A stretch of DNA of 64,000 nt. Source: Artemisia argyi. Lineage: Eukaryota; Streptophyta; Magnoliopsida; Asterales; Asteraceae. The position numbers and the translations under genes were made by a program. Positions within the stretch are counted from its first letter, which is position 1. Each line of letters begins with the position of its first letter. The stretch covers positions 308,550,857 through 308,614,856 of the forward strand of contig CM060709.1 in the NCBI GenBank assembly GCA_030686995.1, read 5' to 3'. Shown here one piece after another: positions 1 through 9,663 of this stretch. Below the pieces are notes generated by a model. It did no database searches. It saw only the letters and a program-made list of their open reading frames with translations, and had not been told where the DNA came from.

Positions 1-429
1 ATAACAAAAGGAATATGCAATTGCTTTTTACGTATGACAAAACAAAACATCCAATTGGTCAATAAGTACTAAGTAGCAAATGTAATAACAAAAACTATTT
101 TATAATCGGCATATTTGCTTAACGAAAACAGAAACTCGTGACATAAATTTCTTGTACAAGATAATCACTCAACAAAAAGGATGAAGGGACATACACCTTG
201 GTTCATTGGTAGTTTCAATTTGTTGTTTTTTTTATCCAATCACTATTGACCTCAGGTGAATAACATCAAATAAACATATGTCAAAGATTTTTTTAAAGAT
301 CTTTGAATAGAGAGAGAGAAGGGAAAACGTGTGTCAACTGTAAGTAAAAAATATGGCGGGGAAAATTAGCGGGCTATGAAAAATATGGCGGGGAAAATTA
401 GCCAAAAGGTGTGTCAGACTATAAGTGAA

Positions 430-790
430 TAGAGACCCAACCCGACCCGATTAAGCATGTTCGGGTCGGGATACTTGGGCCAATAATTTATTCGGGCCGA
501 TTCAGGCCAACCCGTCTAACCCGAGTCCTAAATAAGGTCGAGTTTGAGTATGCTTTTTTTAGCCTCAAACTAAATTGACCCAACACGAATAGGCCCGAAC
601 CCGACTCGACTAACACTTTTACAATGTAAACATATTGAAGCAAGCAAATTTTTTAATCATTTTACTTATATTCGGGTTGACCTGACTCAAATGATCCGAA
701 CCCGACTAACCCGAATTCTAAATAGGGTCGGGTTCGAGTATGTTTTTTTAGCCTCAACCCGAATTGACCTGAACCCGAATAAAATCCCTA
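430..790. repeat. Degenerate CCCGA-word repeat element
   Basis: This stretch is built from imperfect iterations of CCCGA/TCGGG words on both strands, including two related blocks with 'gggtcgggttcgagta'-like text near 535 and 725. It resembles the word-rich MITE-like elements at 2384, 39517 and 41468 but uses a different word. I could not define clean terminal inverted repeats or a target duplication. It contains no coding potential. Positions 1-429 hold nothing recognisable except a short direct duplication of a 'aaaaatatggcggggaaaattag' type unit around 345-405. Confidence 0.4.
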
Positions 791-2383
791 GTTACAAGCT
801 TTGAGCATAATTATTGAAAATTTGGAAAGACGTTAAGCTTAAATGTATATTATGACTACGTGGGCGTTTGGCTTAGCTTATTGTTTACGTAAGATATGTA
901 TTGGGTGAGGTTAGTCAATCATTTGGTTTCTCACGTTTAGTAAGGGCCCAAAAATATGACCGGAGTCAAGAGTTGGTGTAAGATATGACTTGGTCCATTT
1001 CAAGGAAATGACCCGGTATTTATAGAGATACATTTAGAGTTTCGCGCAACTCTTAAATGCGATCTAAAGGTTCAGGATGGTCCACATGGTGGACATTCAA
1101 GAGAGAGGACAAAAATGACATGTGGCGTGTCATCCTTGGTTATGACAGGTTCATGGAATGTGCAATGAACGATATCACGTACTAGCATGATACTCGTAGC
1201 ACTACCTTTGTTCGAATGAGGTAGCGACACGTATTATGTTGCAACGACCTTGGAGAAGTTTCCAATCAGAGTAGTTCGCTTGAGTATGTTTATCAGGCTT
1301 GACTTTTGTTCGTACCGGCCTGGGATGTTGCCTCCCATACAAGTTATGACGGGGCTTAACCTTAGTGGGCTTGTTTTGGGCCTATAATGACCGTATAGGA
1401 TTTAGCTAATTGGGCTGAAACTCCCATACACTATCACTTATTTATCGGACTTAAGCTTATGTTATATTAGCGACTCATATAATGAACTCATAAGCTCTTG
1501 CTAGGTGGTTGCGTAGCTTATCGTAGTTATTAAGGTAAAATGACAAAAAATATATATATCAACATAAAAATGTGTAACTATTAAATGAGGTGATAAAAAT
1601 CTTTTTGGATAATATACTTATATAAACCTAACCGTGCTCAAATAAGCCACAAAGTTTGGGGTTATCAAATCCTCCTCATATAAGCTAATAAACCCAAACA
1701 TATAATTAAGTTTATTTGTGTTATATAAGCTAAAAAGCTCATAAGTCCCTTAAATAAGCTTAAACAATAACCCCTCCCCCTCGAACTTGAGCTTATAACC
1801 AATAAAACTTGAGCTTATTGACTTAAGAGACAATAAGGCCAAATTGATAAGCTTAAAAACCATTAAACTTGAGCTTATTGACTTTTCATTTTTTAAGAGG
1901 TTTCGGCCACGATTTTTTCTCAATGTACTCATTTGGTACGATATAGATTGTCCTACTTTCTTTATAACATACTTTTACCTTTTCTTTTTATAACATACTT
2001 TTAGCTTTTCTTTTCATAGGAGTTAAATTCAAAAAATGTGTCACGTCTCGTGCATCAACGCGCCATATCGCGTTTTTTCACCCCTCATCTCACGTCACGC
2101 CTAGAGCTAACGTTTTAGTTTATTGCGTAACGTGGAGGTCACGCTTCGCGCGCGCCTTTTAGAACATGGTTTGGCCTAACATAGATTAACTTACTATCTT
2201 TGAGGTATGGATATTTAGAAAATCATTAATTTTATAGCCTTTGCGGGTTAAAAGAATTAAATACAGCTAAAACTATTCGAGCTCTTATAATTTACACCAA
2301 ACAAATATATTTTATATATAATTATGAGTGATACATATAGCTTAAAACCTTAAACCCCGTGAGTGTGCATACATTAAAACAAC
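791..2383. other. Intergenic, no gene seen
   Basis: AT-rich intergenic DNA with several 'gagcttat/ataagctc' words between about 1440 and 1880, suggesting decayed MITE sequence. No reading frame here has codon structure, a domain or a promoter that I can support. Confidence 0.5.
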
Positions 2384-2713
2384 CAGTGTTTTGAAACCCG
2401 GGTCGACCCGGCCGGGTTAACCGGTTCGACCGATTCCGGTAAAAAAACAGGTAAAAAAACCCGTGTTCTAAAACCGGGTTAACCGGTTAGACCCGCCGGT
2501 TTTTTAGTGACTGGTGTCAACCCGGTTCTCGATACCCGGTCGGGTTTTTTTTTCAATTTTTTAATAAAAACCCGGGTTGACCCGGCGGCCAAACCAGTTG
2601 ACCCGGTCAAAAAAATTAAAAAATAATGAATTAAAAACCGGTTTAACCCGGCGGTCCAACCGGTTTCCGGTGACTTGACCGGGTCGATTTTGAACCCGGT
2701 TTTCAAAACATTG
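2384..2713. mobile_element. hAT-like MITE, 330 bp
   Basis: The ends are inverted repeats: CAGTGTTTTGAAACCCGGGT on the left, and on the right the reverse complement reads CAATGTTTTGAAAACCGGGT. The flanking 8 bases are aaaacaac (2376-2383) and aaaacaaa (2714-2721), a 7/8 match as expected of a hAT-type 8-bp target duplication. The interior is composed of CCGGGTTAACCGG-like words and encodes nothing. The short reading frame on the minus strand is a by-product of this repetitive composition. Confidence 0.65.
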
Positions 2714-4076
2714 AAAACAAACTAATGAGTGAAAATTATAAATATAAACAAAATTAAATAATGGATCGTGTGAGTAAAACTGACAGGTGCCTTCTTCTAC
2801 TCAACCACGAATTTCATCAACGTAACTGTAAAAAGGCAACTACCCATTTGTTTCTCCACATTCACTCGCATCATCAACCTCTTCTTTAGTTTTTAAAAAG
2901 CTTTTTTATGAAACAAATGATTATTAAGGCACTCGTATTAGTCTTGGTTAATGATTCAAATAGTAACTGTAAAAAAACTTGTTTCCCATCTGCATAATTG
3001 ACTAAACGAATGGGTAGTTTAGCATCTAAAACTTGTTTTAATAACCAAGAATGCTAAACAAATGGATCACAAGAGAAGAGGTTGACGAGTGGCCTTGTAT
3101 CATTAGTCAGCATCGTAGGTAAAACCCTTAAACTACTCATATATCTTTAATTCATCAATTATCAATTCAGGAAAATTGGGATTTACATAATTGACGTATG
3201 GTATGATCTTCTTCTGCCTGATTGTGACATTAAAAGGCTTTATTATTTTATTATTTTATTTATTTATTTTCTTGTTTAGTATGGAATTTGAATGAGGGAG
3301 TTGGTTTACTTAATTTACAAGGCTTCACCATCCTTCTTGGCTTTAATTTTGGTTCCATTAGTATCTCAGTTTTAGCATTTGCTTCAAATTTGATAAATTT
3401 TGGGTACGATTCTGTATTGTTTACGTGAACCAAAAAGAAATAGCAAGAAGTTTAGCATGTTCAAGAAGATAATTTGTAGTGCCAAATTATATGGAAATAT
3501 ATTACTGTATGTTGAATTTCGGAAATGTGGCAGAATTTGTTACTTCTCTGCATCGCCCAAGTTTCCTGTGACTTTACTATCGGAAATCCATCATGGTCTT
3601 ATGTTTAAATTGATGCATACATAGTTACTCAGTTCAAAGAAAAGAAAAAGAAGGTATATATGTTCTACCCTTTTTTATAAACTGTTCTCATATAAAGTTA
3701 TGATTTTTGTTATATTCTTATGGTCATCTAAAAACGTAAATCATTTCAGCCCAGTTTGTTGTCTTTTGTATGATTGATGCACATAAAGTGTTTGATTATG
3801 TGTCTCACTCAGAAAAGAATCATAGCACAAGTGTAGTCCTTTTGGTTTAATGATCTTTTGACTTTCAATGTGCTAATCTGTATCTATTGACTGTGTTCAT
3901 GTTTTAGGTGTATTAATATATATGCTTTCCTTAAGTGTTTATATTCTGAAAATTGTAATGTTTCAGATCTTTTGAGGATAGTTCTGTAAGGAGACTAGAA
4001 TTATAACTCACTTTACATAAAAGACCCACTTAATTTGCATTGAGCTATTTCAAAAAAACTAACATTTGTATTTGTT
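2714..4076. other. Intergenic or CACTA-internal, nothing firm
   Basis: AT-rich sequence upstream of a coiled-coil ORF and of the CACTA right end. Part of it may be intron or internal sequence of that transposon. Its left terminus (CACTACTAG...) was not found, so the start of the element cannot be placed. No domain is visible. Confidence 0.35.
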
Positions 4077-4322
4077 ATGTTCAAGAACTATCTTGATAGC
4101 GTTCGTGGAGAGTTAAAAGAAATGAAAGTCGAGCTCAAGGAAGAAATGAAGAATGAGCTCAAAGAAGACATGTGCGAAAAGCTAAAAGAAGAAATGCGTG
4201 AAGAGCTAAAAGAAGAAATGCGTGTAGAAATTCAAAATATGCTTGTTGACTATGGTATCAAGAGTCGTGTTACCCGCCAAATAAAAACAAAACAAGGTAA
4301 TGCAAGTGGCCGAACATCTTAA
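4077..4322 (+). CDS. Charged coiled-coil ORF inside a CACTA element
   Basis: An 81-codon open frame with a tandem heptad-like repeat of Glu/Lys/Leu/Met words (LKEEMxxELKEEM, about residues 12-58), predicted to be one long amphipathic helix. It then has a short basic tail. It lies about 270 bp before the subterminal repeats and right terminus of a CACTA (En/Spm) transposon ending at 5047. The terminal exon of a transposon-encoded protein is the likeliest reading, since Glu/Lys-rich coiled-coil tails are common at the C-termini of plant CACTA-associated ORFs. The chosen ATG is simply the first in the open stretch; the true N-terminus may lie in an upstream exon. No catalytic motif is visible. 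It could also be a chance low-complexity frame. Confidence 0.4.
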   Translation: MFKNYLDSVRGELKEMKVELKEEMKNELKEDMCEKLKEEMREELKEEMRVEIQNMLVDYGIKSRVTRQIKTKQGNASGRTS

Positions 4323-4589
4323 ACATCAACCACTACACTTTCAAGAGCTTTATAGGTCCTCGTAACTTTTATGTAAGAGAGAATCTTTGGTTTAGATTTC
4401 CATTTATGTTGTCGAAGATCATATGTTAGTTTTCTTTCAAATTTGCTTGTTATTTGATTTGGATATGTTTGTTATTTATTTGGATACGGATTTCGTGACT
4501 ATTACCAGTGTAGTATCCGTTTGTGTGACGTCTTGAATAAATGGCAAATAAATTGTTTCGTTTATTGACTGATTAACGACATATTTTAT

Positions 4590-5047
4590 CCTTAATAGAT
4601 TTTCAAATCGTGACAAATTAGAGACGGATGATTTAAGCAACAAATTATAAGTGACGGTTTTGAGACAATACTTTTAGTGGTGGATTAACGACAAATATCC
4701 ATCTCTATTAGTGACAAAATAAAAACAAAATGGTTGGCTGATTATTGGAAATGGATTAGTGACTACTTCGTTGTTACTGTTAGCGACAAAAAAGTTTGTC
4801 GCTAAGCTGTCACTTGATGGTCGAATCATATTTAATTTAGGTAACTATATAAAGGCTCTAGCGAGGGGCCAGAGACCGATAATCCGTCGCCAAAGCTCTA
4901 AAACTTTTGTCGCTAAACTTGTCGCTAAAATTTTGCGAGGCCCTTTTTTGTGATGGAATATATCCGTCACCATTCCATCGTTGAAGGGCTTTAGTGATGG
5001 AATAACGATGCAAACTTTCGTTGCTGATGCCAGATTTTCTAGTAGTG
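4590..5047. mobile_element. Right end of a CACTA (En/Spm) transposon
   Basis: The last bases, agattttctagtagtg (5032-5047), are the reverse complement of the classical terminus CACTACTAGAAAATCT. The preceding 450 bp carry many subterminal copies of a 'TTTGTCGCTA' / 'TAGCGACAAA' word in both orientations, the usual transposase-binding arrangement of CACTA elements. The matching left terminus is not present in the window, so the element is truncated or extends beyond position 1. Confidence 0.75.
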
Positions 5048-5752
5048 TTTTTGGGACATTTTTATATGCCAAAGATGTAGGCAACCCCATCGCTGATGAA
5101 GACAATACATTTTATCCTGAAGGATCTTTAACATATCCCGAAGGATCCTTTAACATTCATTAGCTCGGTCATCCCGAAGGATACCATCATTCATCATCAT
5201 TAGCTCGGTCATCCCGAAGGATGCCATCTTCAACCTTTCACATTTCCATCATGGATCCAAGTCATAGCATTGTAACACACACATTATCTCATTCATTTAT
5301 TTTTAGTGAAGCAAGTATCATAGAGCATATGAACCTGCTTATTATAATTACACATCTTTTATATGTTTACCATCTTACATTCTAAATCCGCATTAATCAT
5401 TTTCACCTTCTACTTTACCCTTTAGTCTACCCGACTCTTACAACTTCTAAACATTGCATAGGTTAATTTTTTATTCATTTGTTAGCATCATTCATTCCTC
5501 TTACACATTTTAAGTCGTTTACACATTCTTATCACATTTAATTTTCACAACACGTCATTACGCTTAACTCATCACATTTTCAATCTTACACATTAACTCA
5601 TCTCATTAATTATCTTGCATTTCAAGCAACATCGTTCTATCTCATCTTTTACCCATTCTATAACTTTTATATTATTAGATATTTAGCAACAAATACGTCC
5701 AGTCATTCACTTTCATTACCACACACAATAACATCGTTATCATTATTACACA
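5048..5752 (-). mobile_element. Internal region (left part) of an interrupted LTR retroelement
   Basis: Together with 13474-14204 this is one stretch split by the Athila-like insertion, as shown by the identical TCCGT on both sides. It is the non-coding leader downstream (minus strand) of the primer-binding site at 14190-14201. The part near 5105-5225 contains four 'atccYgaaggat' words and a duplicated 'ttagctcggtcatcccgaag' unit. No reading frame with gag or pol similarity is present. Confidence 0.5.
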
Positions 5753-5757
5753 TCCGT

Positions 5758-7162
5758 TGATACGTGGGAATCGCACCAGGCTTTACCTCTCAAGGGATCT
5801 TGAGAAGCTTACAACCCCCACCAGGCAGTGTACCTGATCGTTGTAGTATAGTATAGTGACAAGTACCGGGGGATTGATCGTTCAGCTAGGAATAGTGTCG
5901 CTAGGATTAGAAAACCTAAATACTAGTTCTAAAGGTGAGAGATGATTCTTTTTGTATTTTTATATTTTTTAGAAAGCAAGTAAAAATCTCGGGTTTGAAG
6001 GATTTAGGCGGAATTAGTTGCTAGTCAACTAACCCAATACTAAGATGCAATCAAAATAAAATACTAGAAATGAAAATAAACTAAATTATACTAATGTTGT
6101 GAGCAATAAGTGGATAAAATGTGTTTACTTAGATTTCACTACTCCCTAGACATCTTTTACATGTTAATTACTTGTTATAGTTGCATGGATGACGGATTGT
6201 ATTCCTTAATACCATTCATGGGGTATCGCACATAACTCCCCAATTCTATGAGCTCTTATCTCCTCCTATACCATGCCCAGCACAAACCATAGGGATTATA
6301 AACAGTAGCTCATGCATTAAATACAACCAATAAAGACCTAGTGCAATAGGTTCATGTTTCCTAAGACGTTCAAGCATGTTACCATTTGGAGATCTGCCAG
6401 TTTTCTTAAGCCTAACATATAAATTCATTCATCCAAGACAATTATAAACAAGTAATCAACACATAATTAACATCTAGGTTTCATTAGATCTAAGCAAACA
6501 CAAGATAGATCTAGCCTAGCATGATGGAATTAAGACAAGAACAAGATATAGACAACCAACACATAGACATATTGATTGAATTAGAAGAACACTTATCTCA
6601 ATTACACATGAAAGGTATCAAGGGCTTAGAACCCTTGAAAAACCTGTAAAATTCGCACCAAGTTCGTACTTAGGGTTTCTCCAAAACTTCTCTTTTTTAA
6701 TGTGAAAAATTAGAAAACTATATATAGGAAAAGGGGTCTGATGGCGTCAAGACCAAACTTGTGACGCCGTCACCTCGCCGCCAAAACTCTTCTCGGACTG
6801 CCTTGAACTACTTCTGATGCCGTCATGTGTTATGCATTTCCAGGCCGTCATGACTTTTACTTTTGACGGCCTTTCTTGTGACGCCGTCAAATCTGTACTG
6901 GGTCGTCATGGAAAATTGCTCTTGACGCCGTCAGGGTGTTACTCTTAATGCCGTCACCTACTGTTCCCAGCAAGGAAAATTAAGACTTTGGCGTTTTCTT
7001 CACTTTTATGCTCCAAAAACGTCCGAATTGCTTCCTTTTCCAGATTTCACTCCTAAAGTACCTAAAATCACAAAAGGAACGATTTAGGGCAATATTTGAT
7101 CAAATAAATTCAATTCCGGGCTTAAATGACCCCCTAAAAGTGGTTCATTTTTCGCCTCATCA
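5758..7162 (-). repeat. 3' LTR of the Athila-like element
   Basis: 1405-bp LTR, ending in the element's sense direction with ...CCCACGTATCA. It is near-identical to 12073-13468. Several of its differences from the 5' LTR fall in TGACG sites and read CG to TG or CA, as expected of deaminated methyl-cytosine. It retains the TATA-like CTATATATAG near 6719-6728. Confidence 0.9.
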
Positions 7163-7764
7163 TATACCCTTACACTTGAGATTTGCTTGACCTCAAGCAA
7201 ATGCGCTTTTATTCTAATCAAAATACAAGTTAGGGGTCATTTAACACTAATATAAAAGTAATTACAACAAATAATCGTTCCACTAAAGACCAATAGACAA
7301 GCACGGAGGTCATACACTAGCACCTCACAAATAGTGTTTAGATACTCACATCTCTCGGGTGTAATAAAGTATAAATTACAATATGGAAATGGAAAACATC
7401 TCTCACTACCTGTCATAGCAAAATAGATTACCATAGGCTTGGGAAAGGATCAAACCTCCACCACATGGCGTAAGCACCTAGGATAAACTATCAAAGAGGT
7501 CTTTTAAAGGGTTGTAACGTTAGGTGTAGGGATATGAAATACACGGTTTTGTTAGATAAAGGAAGTTTTACTGGTGGCGAGTTAACAATCTTAGTCAATT
7601 ACATGTACAATGTGGCGTTGCTAAGCCAAGACTAGACTCGACTTAAGCTAATAAATAAAAAATAACAAAAACATAAAATGAACATAGAATGAAACGGGAT
7701 GGTAGTCCATATGTTTTTTCTCTTTTTCCTTTTTCTATTTTTTTTTCTTTTTCTTGATTTTTTA

Positions 7765-7767
<3 letters not shown>

Positions 7768-7816
<49 letters not shown>
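7768..7816. repeat. Poly-T (element-sense poly-A) tract, 49 bp
   Basis: An uninterrupted T run inside the 3' non-coding region. The equivalent tract is 36 bp at 51408-51443 and 45 bp at 57246-57290, so it is a length-variable site shared by all copies. Confidence 0.9.
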
Positions 7817-7818
<2 letters not shown>

Positions 7819-9193
7819 ATACACTCTTACCCTACCATCCAAAATAATACATCATAGGGAATGAAAATTCCTCTTACACTTGAATCTTTACATACTTTAC
7901 ATTAAACTAATCTAATGACTCGAATTAAGAAAATCAAAACACTTTGAGCACTTTTAAGATTAACGTACATATGGGGGTAATAAATGATGTTCTTCCCCAT
8001 TACTCCATAAATAAGTACTTTACCCATGAGTCCCAATCGTCCCAAAACAATATGTACAAGGATATGACTCGACTTAGCAACCATGTAATCAATTAGATAG
8101 TTAACTTAGGGTTTAACAAATAACAATAATGCACTAAAAATGAGCGCATACACGGAAGGCTAAGGCGATTTGGGCGTACATTTAAGTGGGGTGTAACAAA
8201 TTCTTCCTTTAAGTAAAATGCTTAAAGTTAGAAACGAAAAGATAGGCTCGGAGAGGTGTACTAGGGGTTTCGTGTACTAAAAATGAGTACAACGCTAAGG
8301 GTGTGGGAAAAATTAGTTGACTTAACTAGCCAAGTAATATGACTTAAATGGTCAAGTAAATATGATACTGGTTTAACACAAGGGTAATCCTAATGCCTCT
8401 TATCATGTAGTAAATCCTACTACACGAATGTAGTCTCACTAGCGGTCTTGGGATGCATCACTAACGCAAGTTCTAGAATCTAAATGCTACCGGTACACTC
8501 ATAAGCACTAATAATAAATGCTTTTCCTATCAAATCTAAAAGCGAGCCTCACATATTTGGGTGGAAAATTTTTCTGAAAGTACGGTTATGTGCTAGTCAT
8601 ACAATCTCCTATCCATGAGACGCTTGCTATGGCTAAAGTTTCACTCCTAAATGTTGTAAAAAAATTTAAATTTGGCGCTAAAATTGCACTAACAAGTATT
8701 TCTCATAGTTTTATTACACATCTACCATTAAACAAAACAAACTCAAGCGAAAGTGCATATGTAAGGTATCATCTTTTTACCCTCCCCTTACACTTAAGAT
8801 GAACATTGTCCCCAATGTTCAAGTAAAGAATGTAAAAGTGAAAAAGTAAAGAGAATGAAATCAAATACTCCCCTGATTCGCTCGGTATGGATAACAAGGT
8901 GGCCAGGTTAAATCTTCCTCCAAGAAAATGAACAATCAAAGCTTCCCTTCCAGAATGTAAATCATCTTCTTGTCATACATAACCTGTAAATCCTGAAAAA
9001 ATAGACAAAACAACCTCGCGTAAAATCGGCGGCATCCTATATAAGTTACTAAATCCTAGAAAACAAGATAAGATATAATGCTTGTGGAATGAAGTTTGCA
9101 GATCTCCTGGAGATTATAAAACTTAATAATTCACAAAAACCATAAGACTCCGTTAGAAAAACAAAACCGGTAAAATTTCCAGATTTTTACACG

Positions 9194-9227
9194 TGACGCC
9201 GTCGAGAGTTAACTCGTGACGCCGTCA
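9194..9227. promoter_or_regulatory. Internal pair of TGACGNCGTCA dyads
   Basis: TGACGCCGTCG at 9194-9204 and TGACGCCGTCA at 9217-9227, start-to-start spacing 23 bp. The same pair occurs at 52822 and 52845 in the pol-bearing copy, again 23 bp apart, and a similar pair lies near 58670-58700. The dyad equals inverted TGACG half-sites separated by one base, the core recognised by TGA-type bZIP factors. Function is inferred from motif and conservation only. Confidence 0.55.
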
Positions 9228-9663
9228 GAAGTGACCTGCAGAAATTCTTATGTTAAGTTTCCGGAAAATTTCTGGAAAAACTTGGTCCTACTTCCTGGAA
9301 AATCCTGCAAAACTTCATTATAACTCAATACAATCATTTGACTCTAACAAATACGAATATACATGTTCATTTAATATTGTGGAGAATCATGATCAGTTTG
9401 TTTCTTAAAAACATATTTGGGGTTTCCCCTTACACTTATCTTTTGCAAAAATACTTTAGGTGGAATTAAGACTAGGTCAAAACAACAAAGTAAAGTATTT
9501 CCACTATTTAATTTAGAAACATGATCAACCAACAATAAAAATAAAACATGCATACGGAAGCAAATAACAAACAAAAATAAAATCACGTAAAGCATGGGTT
9601 GCCTCCCAAGAAGCGCTTTTCTTTATTTACGAGTCTTATAGCTAGACTCAAGGTCATGGGTTA

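Larger units (their letters stand above)
7163..9663 (-). other. Long non-coding 3' region of the Athila-like element
   Basis: About 2.5 kb between the gag stop and the 3' LTR (minus sense), repeated with high similarity at 50822-53297 and 56662-59139 and partly at 63504-64000. It contains a poly-T tract (7768-7816, poly-A in the sense of the element), a pair of TGACGCCGTC dyads at 9194-9227, and next to the LTR the purine-rich AAGTGTAAGGGTATA (7163-7177 region, minus strand) that is the probable polypurine tract. No env-like or pol-like protein is recognisable. Its conservation in every copy points to a cis function. Confidence 0.75.

Noticed and set aside
2479..2706. 75-codon ORF and similar frames at 39414-39829
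   Set aside because: Products of the word-repeat composition of MITE-like elements.
7008..7190. Plus-strand small ORF beginning MLQKRPNCFLFQ, repeated at 13314, 50667, 56507 and 63349
   Set aside because: It lies antisense in the U3 of each LTR; its repetition only reflects LTR copies, and it has no promoter or domain.
7237..7434. 65-codon minus-strand frame (MVIYFAMTGSER...) in four copies
   Set aside because: Conserved only as part of the conserved DNA block; no recognisable domain. Kept as a test within a finding rather than called a gene.
7632..7820. Poly-Lys ORFs at 7632 and 57130
   Set aside because: Translation of the poly-T tract.
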